From: Paenibacillus_AB hodogayensis
Lineage (GTDB): Bacteria > Bacillota > Bacilli > Paenibacillales > NBRC-103111
Direction of reading: 5' to 3'
Assembly (NCBI RefSeq): GCF_039536325.1
Contig: NZ_BAAAYO010000005.1
Location: 248,001 to 312,000 of the forward strand
DNA: 64,000 nt
The notes beneath the pieces were generated by a model that was not told the origin of the DNA, searched no databases, and saw only the letters and a list, made by a program, of their open reading frames with translations. This document shows positions 50,475-58,784 of the stretch, in pieces (the first letter of the stretch is position 1; every line of letters starts with the position of its first letter). Position numbers and translations under genes: made by a program.

Positions 50475-51779
50475 ATGCAAAATGTAAAAGGCACGTACGA
50501 TTTTTTCGGGCAAGAGCAGGCGATTCGAAGACAGGTTCGCTCGGTTTTGCAAGACGTATTCGAATGCTACGACTTCGATGAAATGGACTCGACGGTATTG
50601 AACGAGCTGGACTTGCTCACCTCCAAATATGCGGGCGGCGACGAGATCGTCAAGGAAATGTACCGCTTCACGGATCAGGGGAGCCGCAGCCTTGGCTTGC
50701 GCTATGACCTCACCGTCCCTTTTGCCAAAGTAATCGCTTTGAATCCGGGCATCCCCTTCCCTTACAAACGGTACGAGATCGGAAAAGTGTTTCGGGACGG
50801 TCCCGTAAAGCGGGGACGGCTGCGCGAGTTTCTGCAATGCGATGCGGACGTGGTCGGGGTCGAAGGGCCGGAAGCGGAGGCCGAGCTTATGCTGCTTGCG
50901 GCCGAGGTGTTCCGGAGATTGGATATCCCGATTACACTGCGGTGGAACAACCGAATGTTTCTAGGCGAACTTCTCGGAGCGATGGGGGTCGCAGCCGACG
51001 AGCAGCCGACGGTCATGCTGACGCTGGACAAAATCGATAAAATCGGTAAAGCCGCGGTCGTTCAGGAGCTGACGGACAAAGGTCTGCAAGCTCCAGTGGT
51101 CCGGGCCATAGCGGAATGGGCAGACATGGACGATCCCGGCTTCGAGTACCTGATCCAAGCTTACGGCATCGGCAATTCCAAAGGTTCCCTTGAAGCACGG
51201 GCGCTCCAGAAGCTGATCGGGGAGGTGGGGCTGGATGCCGTATGCCGGTTCGACCCGTTCCTGTCGCGTGGACTTTCCTTCTATACGGGAACCGTATACG
51301 AAATATTTGACGCCAGCCGGACATTCGCTTCCAGCCTAGGGGCAGGCGGGCGCTATGACGCGATCATCGGAAAGCTTGTCGGCCGGGAGGATATCCAGTA
51401 TCCGACGGCGGGCATTTCCTTCGGAATGGAGTCGATCGTGGAGATGATCAAGAACCGCCCCCTTGCCTCGCGGCAGTCTGAAGTCGTCGTCATTCCGATC
51501 GGTGAAACGAATCCGGATGTTTTAAAGACCGCAGCGGCTTTTCGTTCCAACGGCATCCGTACGAGACTGGAGACGAGCGGGCGCAAGCTGAAAAAATCGC
51601 TTGCCGCGGCTGACGCTAGAGGAATTCGGTACGCGATCCTGATCGGTGAAGAGGAAGCATCTGCCGGGCAGATCCGGCTCAAGGATCTGAAGGAGATGAC
51701 CGAAGTCGTTGTGCCGATGCAAGCCGCAATTGACCGGATCGCTCCCAAGCAGGCCGGATCGCGGGGAGGCGAGCGGTGA
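50475..51779 (+). CDS. hisS: Histidyl-tRNA synthetase
   Basis: Charges tRNA-His. 434 residues, class IIa: motif 2 with YEIGKVFRDGPVKRGRLREFLQ, histidine-specific RGLSFYTGTVYE (usually RGLDYYTG) and LGAGGRYDAIIGKL, then the C-terminal anticodon-binding domain (VVVIPIGETNPDVLKTAAAF). It retains the aminoacylation motifs, so it is not a HisZ-like paralogue. AAAGGA is 10 bases before ATG 50475. A canonical hisS-aspS copy is probably elsewhere, which would make this a starvation-inducible second copy. Confidence 0.9.
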   Translation: MQNVKGTYDFFGQEQAIRRQVRSVLQDVFECYDFDEMDSTVLNELDLLTSKYAGGDEIVKEMYRFTDQGSRSLGLRYDLTVPFAKVIALNPGIPFPYKRYEIGKVFRDGPVKRGRLREFLQCDADVVGVEGPEAEAELMLLAAEVFRRLDIPITLRWNNRMFLGELLGAMGVAADEQPTVMLTLDKIDKIGKAAVVQELTDKGLQAPVVRAIAEWADMDDPGFEYLIQAYGIGNSKGSLEARALQKLIGEVGLDAVCRFDPFLSRGLSFYTGTVYEIFDASRTFASSLGAGGRYDAIIGKLVGREDIQYPTAGISFGMESIVEMIKNRPLASRQSEVVVIPIGETNPDVLKTAAAFRSNGIRTRLETSGRKLKKSLAAADARGIRYAILIGEEEASAGQIRLKDLKEMTEVVVPMQAAIDRIAPKQAGSRGGER

Positions 51780-52183
51780 TGTTTGTCCGATTCCATGCCA
51801 ATTATGCAAGTCCCTTTACGAAACAGCCTTACGGCATCTTCGTGGCAATCTTTCATTTGAAGCGGGAGGGAATCTTGTCCCCCGCCGACACGGAGCTGTA
51901 CGATCGCACGGTACAGTGGTTTGAAGAAAACTTGCCGAATCCGCCGTTCTATGAAGAACATCAAAACTCCAGAAGAGCGGTGACCTGGTTCAAGGATGGC
52001 GAAAGAACCCGACCGATGATCGCCAAGCTGGCCCCCTTTCTGGATATAGCGGCGAGGTACGAGATGGAGATCATCCGCTCAGTCGCCGTCGAGCTTCCCG
52101 GGACGCTTGTGTACGAAAACGACTATCAGATTGCGGTTACGATCTATCCGGCTGAAGGGTCGGATGGCGGGTGCGAACAATAA
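51779..52183 (+). CDS. Conserved-looking hypothetical protein after hisS
   Basis: 134 residues from ATG 51779, overlapping the hisS stop; a GTG just upstream is the alternative. Largely alpha/beta (RFHANYASPFTKQPYGIFVAIFHL, ERTRPMIAKLAPFLDIAARYEMEIIR), no signal peptide or membrane segment. I do not recognise the family. Tight coupling to hisS places it under the same attenuator. Confidence 0.7.
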   Translation: MFVRFHANYASPFTKQPYGIFVAIFHLKREGILSPADTELYDRTVQWFEENLPNPPFYEEHQNSRRAVTWFKDGERTRPMIAKLAPFLDIAARYEMEIIRSVAVELPGTLVYENDYQIAVTIYPAEGSDGGCEQ

Positions 52184-52196
52184 GGGGGCGTGGAGC

Positions 52197-52883
52197 ATGA
52201 AGGCGATTTTCCTTGATTTTTACGGAACGTTAGTTCATGAGGACGATGCGATTATTCCGCTTATATGCGAGCAAATCAAGGCGGGCTCTGGCTGCGACTG
52301 CGATGTTAAGGATATCGGGACTTTCTGGTGGAAGGCTTTTTCTACAAAAGTCCGAGACAGTTTCGGAGATTCCTTTAAGAGTCAAAGAGCGATCGGAATG
52401 GGGTCATTGGAAGAAACGATCCGACATTTTCGTTCCGAAGCCATTGCCGAGGAGATCATTCAGCCGCAATTTGACCATTGGATGAGGCCAAGCATTTATG
52501 ACGATACGTTTGCATTTCTAAAAGCATTTGAAGGAGTGCCCCTATATATCCTGTCGAATATCGATACGGCGGACCTGGAGTCAGCTATCTGTCACCATAA
52601 TCTATCGGTTACGGATTGGATCACGAGTGAAGAGGCGAAATCGTACAAACCGCGACCGGACATGTTTCTCGAAGCGTTGGGGCGGTATCATTTGCTGCCG
52701 GATGACGTTATTCATATAGGCGATTCCTTCACCAATGACGTCAGGGGGGCAAGCCCGCTGGGAATCAAAACCGTTTGGTTGAATCGACTCGACAAACGAC
52801 AGCCTGAAGCTGGGAGCGCCGATTATGTGTGCAAGGATCTATCGAGCGCCAAGCAAGTTCTTTGGGATGAATTTCAGTGGTAG
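52197..52883 (+). CDS. HAD-superfamily hydrolase
   Basis: 228 residues, class I HAD phosphatase. Motif I FLDFYGTLV, motif II YILSNID, Lys motif SYKPRPDMF and motif IV IHIGDSFTNDVRGAS are all present, so it should be catalytically competent. ATG 52197 follows GGGGGCG; the frame open further upstream overlaps the previous gene. AT-richer than the core genes. Substrate unknown; it may be co-transcribed with hisS. Confidence 0.85.
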   Translation: MKAIFLDFYGTLVHEDDAIIPLICEQIKAGSGCDCDVKDIGTFWWKAFSTKVRDSFGDSFKSQRAIGMGSLEETIRHFRSEAIAEEIIQPQFDHWMRPSIYDDTFAFLKAFEGVPLYILSNIDTADLESAICHHNLSVTDWITSEEAKSYKPRPDMFLEALGRYHLLPDDVIHIGDSFTNDVRGASPLGIKTVWLNRLDKRQPEAGSADYVCKDLSSAKQVLWDEFQW

Positions 52884-52973
52884 TCAAGCAATCCCATGGC
52901 TTCTCCGAGACAGAGACAGGGAGCTCCAAAAGTCTAACAAGCAGCATCGGCTTATAAGAGATAACTACAGTCG

Positions 52974-53516
52974 TCAGAGCCCGGCAGCGATCACTCCAAG
53001 CTCCTGCCCCAAAACCAGAAGCGCCTCATACGGGTCCCCGGTCAATCCCAGAACCTGGGCAAAAGCCGGTTCGGTTTTGATTCCTTGTTTTTTTAGATTT
53101 ATAATTTTAGTACGGATATCGGGGTGCCGAAGCAGAAGATGATGCTCCACAAGCATATGGAGATACGCGTGCTGACGTTCGACGGGGATCGGCTGAGCGA
53201 ACAGTTCGAAGGCAAAGCCGTCGAACGAAAAGTTGGCTTTTTGCGAGGGAATCTGGCGGATCTGTTTTTCTTTGTAAACAAACGCCTCCTGCATGCCGTA
53301 TAAAGCATGAACGTCGCGCTTAAACCGTTCGGGTTCATACACTTCCATAATGATATCCAGATCGGAGCCCTCTACATCGATCGAGATCGGCACGGTTCCG
53401 CATAGAACCGGACGATAGCGAGCGAGATCGCGCAGGATGCCCAATTCGGAGAGAGCCCGGAATGCGCGGCGCTGGGTCGTTTGACCCGATTGCAAGTAGG
53501 TGATGGTGGCAAAGAT
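52974..53516 (-). CDS. DUF4269 protein with an AUC codon where the start is expected
   Basis: A nucleotidyltransferase-like small protein of the DUF4269 family: GTVPISIDVEGSDLDIIMEVY resembles a polymerase-beta-type active site. About 180 residues. The family N-terminus (ITYLQSGQTTQRRAF) extends upstream of the nearest TTG (53493-53495). An ideal AAGGAGG (53524-53530, minus strand) is seven bases from ATC at 53514-53516, exactly where ATG would be expected. Either AUC is used or the start has been lost. Confidence 0.7.
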   Translation of the reverse strand: MFATITYLQSGQTTQRRAFRALSELGILRDLARYRPVLCGTVPISIDVEGSDLDIIMEVYEPERFKRDVHALYGMQEAFVYKEKQIRQIPSQKANFSFDGFAFELFAQPIPVERQHAYLHMLVEHHLLLRHPDIRTKIINLKKQGIKTEPAFAQVLGLTGDPYEALLVLGQELGVIAAGL

Positions 53517-53617
53517 AAGCGTTCCTCCTTAAAGGCCGGTTACGGCTGATAGGAATGAGGATTGCATGCGTCGCATATAGCCATTGTACACAATTCATTC
53601 CGGAAAAGGGGAGAAAC

Positions 53618-54367
53618 ATGGATCAGGACGCCTACAAAGCGTTTTACGAGAAGGTCGGCAAAATCAACGGCTGGGATTTTAGCAGCGTGAAATGCCGCAC
53701 GGAAGGAAAGCACTGGGACTTCTACAAGGAAGTTGCCCAAGCGTGCAAAAAGTCGGATCTGGTGCTCGACATCGGTACGGGCGGAGGAGAGTCGGCTTTA
53801 CCGCTAGCCGATTCCGCGCTGCTTCTGGTCGGCATCGATCAAGCGTCCGGCATGATTGAAACCGCAGTAAGGAACGGCGCCGCGGCGGGTGTCTTGAACG
53901 TCCGCTACCTCCGGATGGAAGCCGGGAAGCTGGATTTTCCGGACCGTTTTTTTGACGTCGTCTCTTGCCGGCATTCGGATTTCTGCGCGAACGAGATAGC
54001 CCGAGTGCTGAGAGAGGGCGGCATTTTCCTGACGCAGCAAATCAGCGAAACCGACAAGCATAACCTGAAACAAGCGTTCGGAAGGGGCCAAGCTTGGGGA
54101 ACAAAGGCCGGCACGCTGCGGGAGCGATACATGGCGGAATTAAACGAAGCGGGATTTGCGGACATCGAGTCGTTCGAATGGAACGTTACCGAGTTTTACG
54201 AGACGGCCGAAGATTTGATCTTTTTGTTGAAGCATACGCCGATTATTCCGGATTTCGGGCAAACGGAGGGTGATTTCCAAATACTGGATTCATTTATCCG
54301 GGAGTATCGGACGGATCGGGGCATTCGGACTTCTTCCGATCGTTTTATCATCAGAGTAAGAAGGTAA
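53618..54367 (+). CDS. Class I SAM-dependent methyltransferase
   Basis: 249 residues. SAM-binding motif I VLDIGTGGGESALPLA, motif II GIDQASGMIETA, and RVLREGGIFLTQQI for post-motif III. AAAAGGGGAG places the start at ATG 53618. Substrate not evident; the family resembles YcgJ/UbiE-type small-molecule methyltransferases. Confidence 0.85.
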   Translation: MDQDAYKAFYEKVGKINGWDFSSVKCRTEGKHWDFYKEVAQACKKSDLVLDIGTGGGESALPLADSALLLVGIDQASGMIETAVRNGAAAGVLNVRYLRMEAGKLDFPDRFFDVVSCRHSDFCANEIARVLREGGIFLTQQISETDKHNLKQAFGRGQAWGTKAGTLRERYMAELNEAGFADIESFEWNVTEFYETAEDLIFLLKHTPIIPDFGQTEGDFQILDSFIREYRTDRGIRTSSDRFIIRVRR

Positions 54368-54507
54368 GGGCCGGAAGCGCGCGGAGGAGAAAAGCCCGTC
54401 GGGCGGCCGGCATCAGGCGGGGCGTCTCTGCGCGACGGGAGCGGTATGTGATGCGGAAGCGAGTCAGCCCTTCCTTTCTTAAGGTTTGATGAATGTGCGT
54501 AAAACGG

Positions 54508-54536
54508 TTTACAATTGCCCGCGGCAACTTTATTAT
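54508..54536 (+). promoter_or_regulatory. Sigma-A promoter with a palindrome in the spacer
   Basis: TTTACA (54508-54513), 17 bases, TATTAT (54531-54536). The spacer holds TTGCC-cgc-GGCAA (54515-54527), a good candidate repressor site. It lies in the 327-base gap before the TIM-barrel gene, which otherwise shows nothing recognisable. Confidence 0.55.
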
Positions 54537-54694
54537 GGAATTAACTGTTACTGGAAGGCCCCGCTCTTTCAAGCGGCGGTTCGTCTGCCAGAACTCCTTT
54601 AAGCTTCGATTGATTTTGAAATCGCTTTATTTGGAAAAGGATGGCTGAAATCGTTCCTGCTGCCCCGGGCGGCAAGCGCAAAGGAGGAGTTCTG

Positions 54695-55561
54695 ATGGAT
54701 ATGCGGAGCAAAGCCAAAATCGCTGTTTTCCCTAAAGGATTCATGGATCAACGGATCGATCGCTCCATGGGCTTGTTCGAATGGATCGAGCAAGCCGGAA
54801 CGCTGCGCGCCGACGGTCTGGAATTGCACCCGCTTTTTTTGGAACGGACGGATAAAGCCTATTTGCGGCAAGTGAAGGAAGCGGCCGCCAAAAGCAATCT
54901 GAAAATACCGCTGATGCGCACGTCTCCGGACTTTGCCAATCCCGACCCGGCGCACCGGGCCGGCGAACTGCAGAAGATGAAAGACATGATCGACGTCATG
55001 GCCTTCCTCGGCCCGTCCGAGTTCCGCAGCTGTCGCGTGCTGTTCGGCCTCCATCGGCCGGACGTAACCCGCGAGGACGGCATCCGCTCCACGGCCGCTG
55101 CCATTCGCGAGCTGCTGCCTTATGCGGAGCGGAACAACGTATGCCTGGTGATCGAAAACCATCCCGCCGTTGGGGCAGGACAGCAGCCGGAGTTCGAGCT
55201 ATCCTCGGACCGGTTTCTGGAGATGATCGGGGGCGTTTCGTCGCCTTCGTTCGGCGTCGGCTTCAACCCGTCCCATGCGATTGCATCGGGCGAGGACCCT
55301 TTGAAGCTGCTGGAACGGGTAAAGCACCGATTGTTTACGGTGAACGCGAGCGACCGCTATTTGCCGGAGGGCAAAGGGAACTCGTCGGACGATCTGGAGC
55401 GCGATCGGGCTGGACGCCTTTCCGAGCAAATATTTTCGCTGCTCCGGCAAGCTCGCTTTCGCGGCTGGATTTCCGTCGGGGACGGCGCGAACGGACTGGA
55501 AGAGACGGCCTCATCGGTGCGGTTTTTACGCGAGAAGATCGGCGCCTACTTGCCGCAGTAA
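54695..55561 (+). CDS. Xylose-isomerase-like TIM barrel protein (sugar epimerase type)
   Basis: 288 residues of the AP endonuclease 2/sugar phosphate isomerase fold: DGLELHPLF, LVIENHPAV, VGFNPSHAIASGEDP and RGWISVGDGANGLEE are the strand ends. The metal ligands (Glu, His, Asp) are plausible in IENHP and GVGFNPSHA, and one Asp or Glu may be replaced. ATG 54695 has AAAGGAGG; ATG 54641 is less likely. Substrate unknown. Confidence 0.7.
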   Translation: MDMRSKAKIAVFPKGFMDQRIDRSMGLFEWIEQAGTLRADGLELHPLFLERTDKAYLRQVKEAAAKSNLKIPLMRTSPDFANPDPAHRAGELQKMKDMIDVMAFLGPSEFRSCRVLFGLHRPDVTREDGIRSTAAAIRELLPYAERNNVCLVIENHPAVGAGQQPEFELSSDRFLEMIGGVSSPSFGVGFNPSHAIASGEDPLKLLERVKHRLFTVNASDRYLPEGKGNSSDDLERDRAGRLSEQIFSLLRQARFRGWISVGDGANGLEETASSVRFLREKIGAYLPQ

Positions 55562-55596
55562 GCGAAGAAAGGGCTTACCCGGCTCATAACCGGATA

Positions 55597-55619
55597 TCGG
55601 CTCCCGTAGGCGGAGCCGA
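55597..55619 (+). other. Hairpin after the TIM-barrel gene
   Basis: TCGGCTCC (55597-55604) pairs with GGAGCCGA (55612-55619). It lacks a good T-run; probable weak terminator or processing site. Confidence 0.45.
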
Positions 55620-55625
55620 GCCATC

Positions 55626-55654
55626 TTGTTGCCGACAACCGATCTTGGTATGAT
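55626..55654 (+). promoter_or_regulatory. Candidate promoter of the arylamine N-acetyltransferase gene
   Basis: TTGTTG (55626-55631), 17 bases, TATGAT (55649-55654), 23 bases before the ATG. Confidence 0.45.
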
Positions 55655-55677
55655 GGGAGGATAGGGGGCATTCGAAT

Positions 55678-56463
55678 ATGAGCGATCGTCGCGAAAGCAT
55701 TAAACCGGAAGTATACGCTTACTTGGAGCGAATCGGCTACTCCGGTCCTTTGGACGGCAGCGCAGAGGCGCTGGCCGGCTTGCAGCACAGCCATCTGCAT
55801 GCGGTGCCTTACGAAAACTTCGATATTTTGCGCGGCCGCCCGCTTTCTCTGGATATTCCCGACGTGTACGACAAGATCGTCGTCCGCCGCCGCGGCGGCT
55901 ACTGCTTCGAGCTGAACGCGCTGTTCGGCTGGCTGCTGCGCGAACTGGGCTATACCGTCACCGATTATTTCGCCCGCTTCTGGCGGGACGAGCCCAACCC
56001 GCCGCCGATGCGCCGACACCATGTGCTGAAGGTCGAAGCCGCGGGCAGCGACTATTTGTGCGACGTGGGCGTTGGAGGCATCGTGCCGCGCGAGCCGATC
56101 AAGATGGTCGAACGGCTCGAGCACAGGCAGGGCGGGGAAAGCTACCGGCTGGAGCGCGACGACGAGTTCGGCTGGCTGCTGTGCGAGCTGAAGCGCGGCG
56201 AGTGGAGCCGCATTTACTCGTTCAGCGAGGAACCGCAGCTTGCCCGCGATTACGTCATGGCCAGCTACTGGTGCGAGCATTCGCCCGACTCGATTTTCGT
56301 TCAGGGCGCGATGGCGGCAATCCGCACGAAGGACGGCCGCAATACGATTGCCGGCGACGAGTTTCGGATTTTTAGCGCGGAAGGCGTCCGAGCCTTCACC
56401 CCCGTCACGAAGGAAGAGTACGACGAAGCATTGCGGACGCATTTTGGCATTATTCTCGATTAA
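55678..56463 (+). CDS. Arylamine N-acetyltransferase
   Basis: Transfers acetyl from acetyl-CoA to arylamines or hydrazines. 261 residues with the catalytic triad: Cys about residue 76 (RRGGYCFELNALF), His (RRHHVLKVE) and Asp (YLCDVGVGG). The N-terminal helical bundle HAVPYENFDILRGRPL is intact. Own promoter and terminator, so probably a single-gene unit. Confidence 0.92.
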   Translation: MSDRRESIKPEVYAYLERIGYSGPLDGSAEALAGLQHSHLHAVPYENFDILRGRPLSLDIPDVYDKIVVRRRGGYCFELNALFGWLLRELGYTVTDYFARFWRDEPNPPPMRRHHVLKVEAAGSDYLCDVGVGGIVPREPIKMVERLEHRQGGESYRLERDDEFGWLLCELKRGEWSRIYSFSEEPQLARDYVMASYWCEHSPDSIFVQGAMAAIRTKDGRNTIAGDEFRIFSAEGVRAFTPVTKEEYDEALRTHFGIILD

Positions 56464-56481
56464 AGCAGGAAGCAGGCACGG

Positions 56482-56544
56482 AAGCTATGCGAACGGACAG
56501 AGCCCACTCGAACGGGGGCTCCCGATGGTCGCATAGCTTTTTTT
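56482..56544 (+). terminator. Strong terminator after the acetyltransferase gene
   Basis: AAGCTATGCGA (56482-56492) pairs perfectly with TCGCATAGCTT (56529-56539), with GAGCCC/GGGCTC inside, then T to 56544. Confidence 0.85.
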
Positions 56545-56554
56545 GTGCGGTATA

Positions 56555-56629
56555 TTGACACGTTCGTCTGAATGTATATATACTGTTCATATACGATATA
56601 AACAGATATGAACAGTGAAAAGCTGTTCA
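56555..56629 (+). promoter_or_regulatory. Promoter and operator of GntR/ABC module 1
   Basis: TTGACA (56555-56560) and TATACT (56579-56584) are 18 bases apart. ACTGTTCATAT (56582-56592) and ATATGAACAGT (56606-56616) form a perfect 11-bp inverted repeat overlapping the -10, and a third half-site CTGTTCAC follows at 56622-56629. This fits autorepression by the GntR protein encoded just downstream. Confidence 0.7.
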
Positions 56630-56649
56630 CAGGGTAGCGGGGTGGAACG

Positions 56650-57030
56650 ATGAATCTCTCCGTATCGCTTGCGTCGGGAGAGCCGATTTACCAGCAGATC
56701 AAGGAGCAGATCAAGGAACATATTTTATCCGGACGGCTGCGGGAGGGAGAGGCGCTGCCGTCGATCCGCAATTTGGCGCATGATTTGCGGATCAGCGTCA
56801 TTACGACGAAGCGGGCCTACGACGAGTTGGAGCAGGAAGGGCTCGTGGCGTCCGTGGCCGGCAAAGGCACCTTCGTGACGGAGAAAAACAAGGAGGCGAT
56901 CCGCGAAGTCCGCTATCGGGAACTGGAGGAGCAGGTGAAGGAGATCGTCGCCAAAGGCAAAGCGCTCGGGCTCAGCAAGGGCGATTTGACCGAGCTGTTC
57001 GAACTATTTTACGGGGAGGTGCGCGAATGA
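56650..57030 (+). CDS. GntR-family regulator, YtrA type, module 1
   Basis: 126 residues: winged-helix DNA-binding domain (EPIYQQIKEQIKEHILSGRL, LRISVITTKRAYDELEQEG, GKGTFVTE) plus a short dimerising tail with no effector domain, the YtrA subfamily. Its operator candidate is the inverted repeat at 56582-56616. The stop overlaps the ABC gene (ATGA), as in ytrAB-type operons that respond to cell-wall antibiotics in B. subtilis. Confidence 0.88.
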   Translation: MNLSVSLASGEPIYQQIKEQIKEHILSGRLREGEALPSIRNLAHDLRISVITTKRAYDELEQEGLVASVAGKGTFVTEKNKEAIREVRYRELEEQVKEIVAKGKALGLSKGDLTELFELFYGEVRE

Positions 57031-57902
57031 CGCCGGTCATCGAATTCCGCCATTTTACGAGAGGCAATGGGGCGTTTGTATTGCGCGATATGAATTTTCG
57101 GGTGGAGCGCGGCTACATTACCGGCCTGATCGGTCCGAACGGCTCCGGCAAGACGACGCTCATCCGTTCCATCATGAACATGATCCGGCCGGACGAAGGC
57201 GAGATTCGCGTATTCGGCGAGTCGTACCGGGACCGCGAGCGGGAGATCAAGCAGCGGATCGGCTTCGTGTACGACGAGGACTTTTTCTACAACCATCTGA
57301 CCATCCGCGAGATGAAGAAAGTCGTCGCCTCCTTTTATCCGACGTGGAACGAGGGTGCCTTCCAAAGCTATATGCGCGAATTCGGCCTGCCCGAGCGCCG
57401 AAAAATCCGCGATCTGTCCAAAGGGATGAAGACGAAGTTCGCGCTCGCAGCCGCGCTCGCCCACGAGCCGGAGCTGCTCGTCATGGATGAGCCCACCTCG
57501 GGGCTGGACCCGGTGTTCCGCCGGGACATCCTGACGATCTTGAGCGCCTACATTCGCGACGGGAGCAAATCCGTACTGTTTTCGACCCATATTAGCACCG
57601 ATCTGGAGCGGATAGCCGACTACATCGTATACATCGACGGCGGAGAGCTGCGGTTCTCGGGCACGAAGGAAGAATTGCTCGATGCGTATGTGCTCGTCAA
57701 AGGGCCTTTGGCGCTGCTGAAGAGCAACCGGGTTCCGTATGTCGGTCTGCGCCAGTCGCCGCTCGGCTTCGAGGCGCTGCTTGGCACGGAGCACGCGGCC
57801 GAGGGGGCGTTCGACAGCCCGTTTGTCGTGGAGAAGCCGACGCTGGACGATATCTTGATCTTTACGCAGGAGGGGAAGAGCCGTGCTCCAATTGCTCGTT
57901 AA
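57027..57902 (+). CDS. ABC transporter ATP-binding protein, module 1
   Basis: 291 residues. Walker A LIGPNGSGKTTLIRS, signature LSKGMKTKFALAAAL (degenerate, as in exporters of this type), Walker B LLVMDEPTSGLDP, H-loop FSTHISTD. Usual YtrB-like ATPase; the C-terminal extension of about 70 residues (GTKEELLDAYVLVKGPLALL) is characteristic. Overlaps the permease gene. Confidence 0.88.
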   Translation: MTPVIEFRHFTRGNGAFVLRDMNFRVERGYITGLIGPNGSGKTTLIRSIMNMIRPDEGEIRVFGESYRDREREIKQRIGFVYDEDFFYNHLTIREMKKVVASFYPTWNEGAFQSYMREFGLPERRKIRDLSKGMKTKFALAAALAHEPELLVMDEPTSGLDPVFRRDILTILSAYIRDGSKSVLFSTHISTDLERIADYIVYIDGGELRFSGTKEELLDAYVLVKGPLALLKSNRVPYVGLRQSPLGFEALLGTEHAAEGAFDSPFVVEKPTLDDILIFTQEGKSRAPIAR

Positions 57903-58536
57903 AGATTTTCGCATTCAGAAGCGGTTCATCTGGCTCGGCTTTTTCTTCGTCGGCGTGTTCTTTTTCATCCTGGGCGCATTCGAGGGGATGCCGCTTGCGG
58001 TACCTGCCGCCATTTTCAGCCATTTCCTGATCGTCGTGGCCAGCAAGATGGACGAGAAAAACAATAACGGGCGCATGCTCGTTTCGTTCCCGCTGCGCCG
58101 CAGCGATATTGTGGCGGCCAAGTACGTCGGCATCGTGCTGTTTATGGGGTTGGCGTTCGCTTTGACAGCGCTTTGGCGGTTTGCCGCGGGACTCGTGCTG
58201 CCGGCCGGGGAGCTGCCGTGGTTTGATATGCGGTCTTTGGCGGTGGCGGTCGGGATGCTGCTGTTGTTTTATTCGATCTATTTTCCATTGTTTTTCGCTT
58301 TCGGTGCGCGTCTCGTGCAGGTGCTCGACGTGATCGTCATTTTTGTCGTCGGCGGGGCGGTCGTGCTCGGTCTGCGCATCGCGGAATGGTCGGGAGCGGA
58401 TGCCGGCAAGTGGCTTCGCGCCGCGGCGGGGGCCGATCCGGAGGCGCTGGCGGTATGGGGAGTGATCGGATGTTTGGCTCTGCTGCTGGTATCCTTCGTT
58501 TTGTCGGTAACGTTGTATTCCCGCAAAAGCGTCTAG
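57883..58536 (+). CDS. ABC-2 type membrane permease, module 1
   Basis: 217 residues, about six hydrophobic helices (FIWLGFFFVGVFFFILGAF onward), the ABC2_membrane_5-like architecture. GTG start at 57883 overlaps the ATPase gene. Completes a GntR-ATPase-permease exporter; substrate unknown. Confidence 0.82.
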   Translation: MLQLLVKDFRIQKRFIWLGFFFVGVFFFILGAFEGMPLAVPAAIFSHFLIVVASKMDEKNNNGRMLVSFPLRRSDIVAAKYVGIVLFMGLAFALTALWRFAAGLVLPAGELPWFDMRSLAVAVGMLLLFYSIYFPLFFAFGARLVQVLDVIVIFVVGGAVVLGLRIAEWSGADAGKWLRAAAGADPEALAVWGVIGCLALLLVSFVLSVTLYSRKSV

Positions 58537-58570
58537 ACGGCTCCAGCCGGGGTGGCTAGCCTCTTTGACC

Positions 58571-58604
58571 AAGGAGTCCTCCGTGCGGAGGGCTCCTTTC
58601 TTTA
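58571..58604 (+). terminator. Terminator after ABC module 1
   Basis: AAGGAG-t-CCTCC (58571-58582) pairs with GGAGG-g-CTCCTT (58587-58598), followed by TCTTT. Confidence 0.7.
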
Positions 58605-58620
58605 CCAAGAAAAGTAACCT

Positions 58621-58784
58621 CTATAGCCATTCTAAAAATTCAAGGCGATTGCCGAAAGGGTCGTTTACATAGAAGCGTTTTACACCTTCATCTGCCCTTG
58701 CTTCATCATCGATGATCGGTATGTTTTGCTGAAGCAAATCGTTGCGCAGCTCGTCTAAGTTCTGTACATAAAGGAAATATCTAT
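58621..58784 (-). pseudogene. C-terminal remnant of a VOC/glyoxalase gene
   Basis: Reading the minus strand from 58784 gives about 54 in-frame codons ending at 58621: RYFLYVQNLDELRNDL, then IPIIDDEARADEGVKRF and YVNDPFGNRLEFLEW, the characteristic last strand and helix of a VOC domain. No start codon or N-terminal half precedes it; the upstream sequence is the end of the dinB-like gene. Too short to have been counted as a full gene; a degraded fragment. Confidence 0.65.
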
